From Lepidurus packardi (lineage: Eukaryota; Arthropoda; Branchiopoda; Notostraca; Triopsidae), in assembly GCA_023053545.1 (NCBI GenBank), contig JAKZAN010000101.1:1-64000 (forward strand): 64,000 nucleotides of DNA. The letters are read 5' to 3'. Of the stretch, positions 51,201-60,500 are shown piece after piece. The position numbers and the translations under genes were made by a program. The number at the start of each line of letters is the position of its first letter. Within the stretch, counting starts at the first letter, position 1. The notes below the pieces were generated by a model. It was given only the letters and a program-made list of their open reading frames with translations, was not told where the DNA came from and searched no databases.

Positions 51201-54200
51201 AATTCAGTCTGTAAGGATTTAATTAAGTACGTAATGAATTAATTCAGTCCGTAAGGAATAAATTCAGTCCGTAAGGAATTAATTCAGTACGTAAGGAATT
51301 AATTCAGTCCGTAAGGAATTAATTCAGTTCGTAAGGAATTAATTCTGTCCGTAAGGATTTAATTCAGTCCGTAAGGTATTAATTCAGTCCGTAAGGAATA
51401 ACTTCAGTACTTAAGGAAATAATTCAGTCCGTAAGTAATTAATTCAGTCCGTATGAAATTAATTCAGTCCTTAAGGAATTAATTAAGGAATTAATTCAGT
51501 CCGTAAGGAATTAATTCAGTTCGTAAGGAATTAATTCTGTCCGTAAGGATTTAATTCAGTCCGTAAGGTATTAATTCAGTCCGTAAGGAATAACTTCAGT
51601 ACTTAAGGAAATAATTCAGTCGGTAAGTAATTAATTCAGTCCGTATGAAATTAATTCAGTCCTTAAGGAATTAATTCAGTCCGTAAGGAATTAATTAAGG
51701 AATTAATTCAGTCCGTAAGGAATTAATTCAGTCCGTAAGGAATTAATTCAGTCCGTAAGGAATAATTTCAGTACGTAAGGAAATAATTTAGTCCGTAAGT
51801 AATTAATTCAGTCCGTAAGGAATAACTTCAGTTCGTAAGGTAATAATTCAGTCCGTAATGGATTAATTAAGTCCGTAATGAATTAATTCAGTCCGTAAGG
51901 AATTAATAAAATCCGTACGGAATTAATTCAGACCGTAAGGAATTAATTAAGTACGTAAGGAATTAATTAAGTCCGAAAGGAATTAATTCAGTCCGTAAGG
52001 AACTAATTCAGTCCGTAAGGAATTAATTCAGTCCGTAAGGATTTAATTCAGTCCGTAAGGTATTAATTCAGTCCGTAAGGAATTAATTCAGTCCGTAAGG
52101 ATTTAATTCAGTCCGTAAGGAATTAATTCAGTCCGTAAGGAATTAATTAAGGAATTAATTCAGTCCGTAAGGAATTAATTCAGTCCGTAAGGAATTAATT
52201 CAGTCTGTAAGGATTTAATTAAGTCCGTAATGAATTAATTCAGTCCGTAAGGAATTAATGCAGTCCGTAAGGAATTAATTCAGTCCGTAAGGAATTAATT
52301 AAGTCCATTACGAATTAATTCAGTCCGTAAGGACTTAATTCAGTCCGTAAGGAATTATTTCAGTCCGTAATTAATTAATTCATTCCTTACGGAATTAATT
52401 AAGTCCATAAGGAATAAATTCAGTCTGTAAGGATTTAATTAAGTACGTAATGAATTAATTCAGTCCGTAAGGAATTAATTCAGTCCGTAAGGAATTAATT
52501 CAGTACGTAAGGAATTAATTCAGTCCGTAAGGAATTAATTCAGTTCGTAAGGAATTAATTCTGTCCGTAATTATTTAATTCAGTCCGTAAGGTATTAATT
52601 CAGTCCGTAAGGAATAACTTCAGTACTTAAGGAAATAATTCAGTCCGTAAGTAATTAATTCAGTCCGTATGAAATTAATTCAGTCCTTAAGGAATTAATT
52701 AAGTAATTAATTCCGTCCGTAAGGAATTAATTAAGGAATTAATTCAGTCCGTAAGGAATTAATTCAGTCCGTAAGGAATAATTTCAGTACGTAAGGTAAT
52801 AATTCAGTCCGTAATGGATTAATTAAGTCCGTAATGAATTAATTCAGTCCGTAAGGAATTAATAAAATCCGTACGGAATTAATTCAGACCGTAAGGAATT
52901 AATTAAGTACGTAAGGAATTAATTAAGTCCGAAAGGAATTAATTCAGTCCGTAAGGAATTAATTCAGTCCGTAAGGAACTAATTCAGTCCGTAAGGAATT
53001 AATTCAGTCCGTAAGGATTTAATTCAGTCCGTAAGGTATTAATTCAGTCCGTAAGGAATTAATTCAGTCCGTAAGGAATTAATTAAGGAATTTATTCAGT
53101 CCGTAAGGAATTAATTCAGTCCGTAAGGAATTAATTCAGTCTGTAAGGATTTAATTAAGTCCGTAATGAATTAATTCAGTCCGTAAGGAATTAATTCAGT
53201 CCGTAAGGAATTAATTCAGTACGTAAGGAATTAATTCAGTCCGTAAGGAATTAATTCAGTTCGTAAGGAATTAATTCTGTCCGTAAGTATTTAATTCAGT
53301 CCGTAAGGTATTAATTCAGTCCGTAAGGAATAACTTCAGTACGTAAGGAAATAATTCAGTCCGTAAGTAATTAATTCAGTCCGTAAGGAATTAATTTAGT
53401 CCATAAGGAATTAATTAAGTCCGTAAGGAATTAATTAAGTCCGTAAGGAATTAATTAAGTCCGTAAGGAATTAATTCAGTCCGTAAGGAATTAATTCAGT
53501 AAGAATGGAATTCAATCAATCCTAAAGAATTAATTCAGTCCGTAAGGAATTAATTCAGTAAAAATGGAAATCAATCAATCCTAAAGAATTAATTCAGTCC
53601 GTAAGGAAAAAATTCAGTCCGTAAGGAATTAATTAAGTCCGTAAGGAATTAATTCAGTCCGTAAGGAATTAGTTCTGTCCGTAAGGATTTAATTCAGTCC
53701 GTAAGGTATTAATTCAGTCCGTAAGGAATTAATTCAGTCCGTAAGGAATTAATTCAGTCCGTAATGGATTAATTAAGTCCGCAATAAATTAATTCAGTCC
53801 GTATGAAATTAATTCAGTCCGTAAGGAATTAATTAAGGAATTAATTCAGTCCGTAAGGAATTAATTCAATAAGAAAGGAATTCAATCAATCCTAAAGAAT
53901 TAATTCAGTCCGTAAGGAAATAATTCAGTCCATAAGGAATTAATTCAGTCCGTAAGGAATTAATTGAGTCCGTAAGGTATTAATTCAGTCCGTAAGGAAT
54001 TAATTCAGTCCGTAAGGAATTAATTCAGTAAGAAAGGAATTCAATCAATCCTAAAGAATTAATTCAGTCCGTAAGGAAATAATTCAGTCCGTAAGGAATT
54101 AATTCAGTTCGTAAGGAATTAATTAAGTCCGTAAGGAATTAATTAAGTCCGTAAGGAATTAATTCAGTCCGTAAGGAATTAATCCTGTCCGTAAGGATTT

Positions 54201-55529
54201 AATTCAGTCCGTAATGTAATAATTCAGTCCGTAAGGAATTAATTCAGTCCGTAAGGAATTAATTAAGGAATTAATTCAGTCCGTAAGGAATTAATTCAGT
54301 AAGAACGGAATTCAATCAATCCTAAAGAATTAATTCAGTCCGCAAGGAAATAATTCAGTCCGTAAGGAATTAATTCAGTCCGTAAGGAATTAATTCAGTC
54401 CGTAACGAATTAATTCAGTCCGTAAGGAATTAATTCAGTCCGTAAGGAATTATTTCAGTCCGTAATTAATTCATTCATTCCTTACGGAATTAATTAAGTC
54501 CATATTGAATTAATTCAGTCCGTAAAGAATTAATTCAGTCCGTAAGAAATTAATATAATCCGTACGGAATTAATTCAGTCCGTAAGGATTTAATTCAGTC
54601 CGTAAGGAATTAGTTCAGTCCGTAAAGAATTAATTCAGTCCGTAAGGAATTAATATAATCCGTACGGAATTAATTCAGTCCGTAAGGATTTAATTCAATC
54701 CGTAAGGAATTAATTCCGTCCGTAAGGAATTAATTAGGTCCGTAAGGAATTAATTCAGTCCGTAAGGAATTAATTCAGTCCGTAATGAATTAATTCAGTC
54801 CGTAAGGAATTAATTTAGTCCGTAAGGAATTAATTAAGTCCGTAAGGAATTAATTAAGTGCGTAAGGAATTAATTAAGTCCGTAAGGAATTAATTCAGTC
54901 CGTAAGGAATTAATTCAGTCCGTAAGGAATAAGTTCAGTACGTAAGGAATTAATTCAGTCCGTAATGGATTAATTAAGTCTGTAATGAATTATTTCAGTC
55001 CGTATGAAATTAATTCAGTCCGTAAGGAAATAATTCAGGCCGTAAGGAATTAATTCAGTCCGTAATTAACTCATTAATTCCTTACGGAATTAATTAAGTC
55101 CATAATGAATTAATTCAGTCCGTAAGGATTTAATTCAGTCCGTAAGGAATTAATTAAATCCGTACGGAATTAATTCAGACCGTAAGGATTTAATTCAGTC
55201 CGTAAGGAATTAATTAAATCCGTACGGAATTAATTCAGACCGTAAGGATTTAATTTAGTACGTAAGGAATTAATTAAGTCCGTAAGGAATTAATTAAGTC
55301 CGTAAAGGATTAATTCCGTCCGTAAGGAATTAATTAGTTCCGTAATGAATTAATTCAGTCCGTAAGGAATTAATTCAGTCCGTAATGATTTAATTCAGAC
55401 CGTATGGAATTAATTTAGTCCGTAAGGATTTAATTTAGTCCGTAAGGTATTAATTCATTCCGTAAGGAATTAATTAAGTCCGTAAGGAATTAATTAAGGA
55501 ATTAATTCAGTCCGTAAGGAATTAATTCC

Positions 55530-57101
55530 CACATTGGAAAAATACTAGAGAAAGCCATCGCTGTTAGAATTGGGACATACCTTGAGTCCAAAAACTTGCT
55601 TTCTCACAACCAATGGGGGTTTAGACCCCACAGGTCCACTGTTAATGCCCTTTTGTCTTTTTCCGACTCAGTTCTTAAAGGTTTTGACAATCGCAAGGTC
55701 ACCTCGGCGTTATTGCTTGATATTGAAGATGCGTTTAATAATGTCGTCCATAAGAAATTATTAGAAAAAGCAAGAAAGAAAAAGTTACCACCCATAATAA
55801 CCAATTGGTTGAGCAGTTTCCTGGTAAACAGGACTGGATATCTTTGCCAGGGCTCGGTAACTAGTGAGACTTTTGCCATTAAAAAAGGGGTGCCACAGGG
55901 GTCACCCCTTTCACCAATACTATTTCTAATGTACATCGATGGTGTACTCAACCTAGTGAAATCAAAACGTATAAAAATACTAGCATTCGCAGACGATTTA
56001 ATCTTAATTGTATCTGGGTCGACAGGCAGAGTTAATGTGAGACTATTAAAAAGTGCGGTCAAAGCTATTGTTAAATGGGGTAAACTACTAGGTCTCAATT
56101 TTTCAAAAAACAAAACAGAACTCATTCATTTTACAAGAAAGAGAGTTACTGATACAACTCCACTAGAGTGGAGTGGAACCATGATAGAACCCAAACAGGA
56201 AGTTAGGTATCTGGGACTGCGCTACGACAGTAAGCTTAACTGGAATAAGCAGGCATCCCATCTAGCAGCGGAAGGAAACCTCGTGCTAAACAGGCTTCGG
56301 AAACTGATCAAATTCATCCCTTCAATTCAAACATATCAAGTAAGAACCCTGGTAACAAGCTTGTTGTATAAGAAGATTCTCTATGGAATCCCTGCTTTCT
56401 GTAATGTCGACCTAACAAAATTACCAGCTATACGGACGCTTCACAGACAGGCCCTTCTGCTAATTACAGGCGCCCTTAGAACTACTCCTACAGCGACCCT
56501 AGAAGTTGAAGCGGGCATACCCCCCTTGGATCTTATGTCCTTAGAACGAATTTTAAGGTTTAGCTTAAATTGCCCACCAGACACTACAGCTTCAGAACCG
56601 GAGCATAGACGGTATAGATCTTGTTCCTACATTATCCGAACATTGAAACTCAGCAATTTCCCAGATGGGAACAGTTACACACCCGAGTTAGTAAAAAATA
56701 AAGTAATGGAAAAATGGAGAGTAAGGTGGTCAGATTCCCCGTCTCCTCTCCGTGATTTAGGTGTTGTCCCCTCAAAGCTATCAATCTGTAAATCGAAAAT
56801 AGACAGAAAGACTATTGCGACGATAATAAGACTACGTTCTACGCATTTCCCAACTAAAAAATATCTTTTCCGCATAAAGAAGACTAATGACATGACATGT
56901 GCTTGTAACAATTACTCGAACCAAGATTTACCACATATATTTTTCAAGTGCAGACGAGTTAATAAAAACAGAGCAATTCTCTTACGACAGCTATCAAGAA
57001 TGAAACTGCATTTTAGCCCCCAAGTTCTCCTCACAGAGCCAAAAGCCTTTGTTCCCCTCGGGACGTTTTTTAACTCGGCAATGAACAAATTACAAACTTA
57101 A
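55530..57101 (+). CDS. Reverse transcriptase (ORF2 fragment) of a non-LTR retrotransposon, 5'-partial
   Basis: RNA-directed DNA polymerase that would copy the element's RNA at a nicked target site. Residues are numbered from the TTG at 55596. A pre-motif region GKILEK and QWGFRPHRST (6-15) is followed by motif A LLLDIEDAF (D42), motif B GVPQGSPLSPILF (98-110), motif C FADD (131-134, bases 55986-55997), motif D LGLNFSKNKTELIHF and motif E YLGLRYD (205-211). A thumb-like region has ALRTTPTATLEVEAGIPPLDL around 293-313. A C-terminal Cys/His knuckle uses C435, C437, H447 and C452. Both catalytic aspartates of motif C are present. The frame is open back to a satellite TAA at 55515, so the 5' end has no real start. 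The first in-frame AUG is at residue 112, after motif B, so a working enzyme is unlikely. No RNase H domain is recognisable between the thumb region and the knuckle. There is no frameshift or internal stop, which suggests a young insertion. Confidence 0.9.
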   Translation, partial: HIGKILEKAIAVRIGTYLESKNLLSHNQWGFRPHRSTVNALLSFSDSVLKGFDNRKVTSALLLDIEDAFNNVVHKKLLEKARKKKLPPIITNWLSSFLVNRTGYLCQGSVTSETFAIKKGVPQGSPLSPILFLMYIDGVLNLVKSKRIKILAFADDLILIVSGSTGRVNVRLLKSAVKAIVKWGKLLGLNFSKNKTELIHFTRKRVTDTTPLEWSGTMIEPKQEVRYLGLRYDSKLNWNKQASHLAAEGNLVLNRLRKLIKFIPSIQTYQVRTLVTSLLYKKILYGIPAFCNVDLTKLPAIRTLHRQALLLITGALRTTPTATLEVEAGIPPLDLMSLERILRFSLNCPPDTTASEPEHRRYRSCSYIIRTLKLSNFPDGNSYTPELVKNKVMEKWRVRWSDSPSPLRDLGVVPSKLSICKSKIDRKTIATIIRLRSTHFPTKKYLFRIKKTNDMTCACNNYSNQDLPHIFFKCRRVNKNRAILLRQLSRMKLHFSPQVLLTEPKAFVPLGTFFNSAMNKLQT

Positions 57102-57270
57102 TACCATCCGTCATACGCTTTTCTTTTCTTCTCCCTCTGTATTTTTATTTCTTCATTACCTTTTAGGTATAATGTGTACGTAAATGTACGATTGTAAAGA
57201 GTGTAACATATGTAGGACAGCAAGGCTAATAGACGAGGGAGGCAACGAGCTATGATCACGCCAACATCCC
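57102..57270 (+). other. 3' UTR of the retrotransposon
   Basis: About 170 bases of unique sequence follow the RT stop codon. It begins with a pyrimidine-rich stretch (TTTTCTTTTCTTCTCCCTCTG at about 57119) and continues with mixed sequence containing GATCACGCCAACATCCCC just before the tail. In LINEs this region usually carries the RNA signal that the reverse transcriptase recognises, but no specific structure can be assigned here. It contains no open frame of note. Confidence 0.75.
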
Positions 57271-57314
57271 CAAATATAAAAATATTAATTCAAATATAAA
57301 ATCCAAATATAAAA
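57271..57314 (+). repeat. Repeated A-rich 3' tail CAAATATAAAA of the retrotransposon
   Basis: The string CAAATATAAAA occurs three times, starting at 57271, 57291 and 57304. Between the first two copies lies TATTAATT, which looks like satellite sequence, and the first two copies are exactly 20 bp apart. Many LINEs of the I/Jockey type end in short simple repeats rather than poly(A), and this tail fits that pattern. The last copy runs into GTATTAATTCAG, a known satellite variant, so the element/satellite boundary is set at about 57314/57315. Confidence 0.7.
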
Positions 57315-57524
57315 GTATTAATTCAGTCCGTAAAGAATAACTTCAGTACTTAAGGAAATAATTCAGTCCGTAAGAAATTAATTCAGTCCGTATGAAATTA
57401 ATTCAGTCCGTAAGGAATTAATTAAGGAATTAATTCAGTCCGTAAGGAATTAATTAAGGAATTAATTCAGTCCGTAAGGAATTAATTCAGTCCGTAAGGA
57501 ATTAATTCAGTCCGTAAGGAATTA

Positions 57525-60500
57525 TTTCAGTACGTAAGGAAATAATTTAGTCCGTAAGTAATTAATTCAGTCCGTAAGGAATAACTTCAGTTCGTAAGGA
57601 AATAATTCAGTCCGTAATGGATTAATTAAGTCCGTAATGAATTAATTCAGTCCGTAAGGAATTAATAAAATCCGTACGGAATTAATTCAGACCGTAAGGA
57701 ATTAATTAAGTACGTAAGGAATTAATTAAGTCCGAAAGGAATTAATTCAGTCCGTAAGGAATTAATTCAGTCCGTAAGGAACTAATTCAGTCCGTAAGGA
57801 ATTAATTCAGTCCGTAAGGATTTAATTCAGTCCGTAAGGTATTAATTCAGTCCGTAAGGAATTAATTCAGTCCGTAAGGAATTAATTCAGTCCGTAAGGA
57901 ATTAATTCAGTCTGTAAGGAATTAATTCAGTCCGTAAGGAATTAATTCAGTCCGTAAGGAATTAATTAAGGAATTAATTCAGTCCGTAAGGAATTAATTC
58001 AGTCCGTAAGGAATTCATTCAGTCTGTAAGGATTTAATTAAGTCCGTAATGAATTAATTCAGTCCGTAAGGAATTAATTCAGTCCGTAAGGAATTAATTC
58101 AGTACGTAAGGAATTAATTCAGTCCGTAAGGAATTAATTCAGTTCGTAAGGAATTAATTCTGTCCGTAAGGATTTAATTCAGTCCGTAAGGTATTAATTC
58201 AGTCCGTAAGGAATAACTTCAGTACGTAAGGAAATAATTCAGTCCGTAAGTAATTAATTCAGTCCGTATGAAATTAATTCAGTCCGTAAGTAATTAATTC
58301 AGTCCGTATGAAATTAATTCAGTCCGTAAGGAATTAATTAAGGAATTAATTCAGTCCGTAAGGAATTAATTAAGGAATTAATTCAGTCCGTAAGGAATTA
58401 ATTCAGTCCGTAAGGAATTAATTCAGTCCATAAGGAATTATTTCAGTACGTAAGGAAATAATTTAGTCCGTAAGTAATTAATTCAGTCCGTAAGGAATAA
58501 CTTCAGTTCGTAAGGAAATAATTCAGTCCGTAATGGATTAATTAAGTCCGTAATGAATTAATTCAGTCCGTAAGGAATTAATAAAATCCGTACGGAATTA
58601 ATTCAGACCGTAAGGAATTAATTAAGTACGTAAGGAATTAATTAAGTCCGAAAGGAATTAATTCAGTCCGTAAGGAATTAGTTCAGTCCGTAAGGAACTA
58701 ATTCAGTCCGTAAGGAATTAATTCAGTCCGTAAGGATTTAATTCAGTCCGTAAGGTATTAATTCAGTCCGTAAGGAATTAGTTCAGTCCGTAAGGAATTA
58801 ATTCAGTCCGTAAGGAATTAATTCAGTCCGTAAGGAATAAGTTCATTACGTAAGGAATTAATTCAGTCCGTAATCGATTAATTAAGTCCGAAATGAATTT
58901 ATTCAGTCCGTATGAAAGTAATTCAGTCCGTAAGGAATTAATTCAGTTCGTAAGGAATTAATTCTGTCCGTAAGGATTTAATTCAGTCCGTAAGGTATTA
59001 ATTCAGTCCGTAAGGAATAAATGCAGTCCGTAAGGAATTAATTCAGTCCGTAAGGAATAAGTTCAATACGTAAAGAATTAATTCAGTCCGTAATGGATTA
59101 ATTAAGTCCGTAATGAATTAATTAGTCCGTATAAAATTAATTCAGTCCGTAAGGAATTCATTCAGTCCGTAAGGAATTAATTCAGTAAGAAAGGAATTAA
59201 TTCAGTCCCCAAGGAATTAATTCAGTCCCTAAGGAATTAATTCAGTCCCTAAGTAGTTAATTCAGTCCGTAAGGAATTAATTCAGTAAGTAAGGAATTAA
59301 TTAAGGAATTAATTCAGTCCGTAAGGAATTAATTAAGGAATTTATTCAGTACGTAAGGAATTAATTCAGTAAGAACGGAATTCAATCAATCCTAAAGAAT
59401 TAATTCAGTCCGTAAGGAAATAATTCAGTCCGTAAGGAATTAATTCAGTCTGTAAGGAATTAATTCAGTCCGTAAGGAATTAATTCAGTCCGTAAGGAAT
59501 TAATTAAGGAATTAATTCAGTCCGTAAGGAATTAATTCAGTCCGTAAGGAATTCATTCAGTCTGTAAGGATTTAATTAAGTCCGTAATGAATTAATTCAG
59601 TCCGTAAGGAATTAATTCAGTCCGTAAGGAATTAATTCAGTACGTAAGGAATTAATTCAGTCCGTAAGGAATTAATTCAGTTCGTAATTAATTAATTCTG
59701 TCCGTAAGGATTTAATTCAGTCCGTAAGGTATTAATTCAGTCCGTAAGGAATAACTTCAGTACGTAAGGAAATAATTCAGTCCGTAAGTAATTAATTCAG
59801 TCCGTATGAAATTAATTCAGTCCGTAAGTAATTAATTCAGTCCGTATGAAATTAATTCAGTCCGTAAGGAATTAATTAAGGAATTAATTCAGTCCGTAAG
59901 GAATTAATTCAGTCCGTAAGGAATTAATTCAGTCCATAAGGAATTATTTCAGTACGTAAGGAAATAATTTAGTCCGTAAGTAATTAATTCAGTCCGTAAG
60001 GAATAACTTCAGTTCGTAAGGAAATAATTCAGTCCGTAATGGATTAATTAAGTCCGTAATGAATTAATTCAGTCCGTAAGGAATTAATAAAATCCGTACG
60101 GAATTAATTCAGACCGTAAGGAATTAATTAAGTACGTAAGGAATTAATTAAGTCCGAAAGGAATTAATTCAGTCCGTAAGGAATTAGTTCAGTCCGTAAG
60201 GAACTAATTCAGTCCGTAAGGTATTAATTCAGTCCGTAAGGAATTAGTTCAGTCCGTAAGGAATTAATTCAGTCCGTAAGGAATTAATTCAGTCCGTAAG
60301 GAATAAGTTCATTACGTAAGGAATTAATTCAGTCCGTAATCGATTAATTAAGTCCGAAATGAATTTATTCAGTCCGTATGAAAGTAATTCAGTCCGTAAG
60401 GAATTAATTCAGTTCGTAAGGAATTAATTCTGTCCGTAAGGATTTAATTCAGTCCGTAAGGTATTAATTCAGTCCGTAAGGAATAAATGCAGTCCGTAAG

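Larger units (their letters stand above)
1..55528 (+). repeat. 20-bp satellite DNA array, left block
   Basis: This is an uninterrupted tandem array of a 20-bp monomer, consensus AATTAATTCAGTCCGTAAGG. Neighbouring units usually differ at 0-3 positions. Common variants are AATTAAGTCC for AATTCAGTCC, AAATAATT for AATTAATT, CCATAA or CTGTAA for CCGTAA, GTAATGG, GTATGAAA and TTTAGTCC. The phase is kept over tens of kilobases, with occasional 12-bp or 19-bp units. Each unit carries TAA in several registers, and 20 is not a multiple of 3, so all six frames are closed; this explains the lack of genes across 55 kb. I read the whole block and saw no non-satellite sequence in it. Long arrays like this are typical of eukaryotic heterochromatin; a centromeric role is possible but nothing in the sequence proves it. 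Confidence 0.98.
55528..57314 (+). mobile_element. 5'-truncated non-LTR (LINE) retrotransposon inserted in the satellite
   Basis: This is the only non-satellite DNA in the window. It starts abruptly inside reverse transcriptase coding sequence (ACATTGGAAAAATACTAG at about 55531) and ends in an A-rich repeated tail. The order is a partial RT reading frame, a stop at 57099-57101, a 3' UTR, then the tail. There are no LTRs or terminal inverted repeats. A 5' truncation with an intact 3' end is the usual product of target-primed reverse transcription. The upstream part of ORF2 (endonuclease) and any ORF1 are missing. The bases ATTAATTC at 55521-55528 recur at 57317-57324 and could be a target-site duplication, but the satellite contains that string in nearly every unit, so this is not evidence by itself. 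The motifs suggest the Jockey/I/R1 group of LINEs; the exact clade is unresolved. Confidence 0.92.

Noticed and set aside
1..55528. CRISPR array
   Set aside because: The repeats are contiguous 20-bp units with no unique spacers, no cas genes and no leader. The variation is point mutation of one monomer, so it is a satellite.
55570..55764. Short forward frame of 64 codons
   Set aside because: It overlaps the RT frame in another phase, while the RT phase carries the conserved motifs; this is a shadow.
55604..56125. Antisense open frame of 173 codons
   Set aside because: It lies wholly inside the reverse transcriptase gene on the opposite strand, shows no recognisable domain, and is a shadow of the conserved RT frame.
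56675..56911. Antisense open frame of 78 codons
   Set aside because: It overlaps the C-terminal RT coding region on the opposite strand and has no recognisable features.
55521..57324. ATTAATTC on both sides of the LINE as a proven target-site duplication
   Set aside because: The string occurs in almost every satellite monomer, so its presence on both sides is expected by chance and cannot be counted as evidence.
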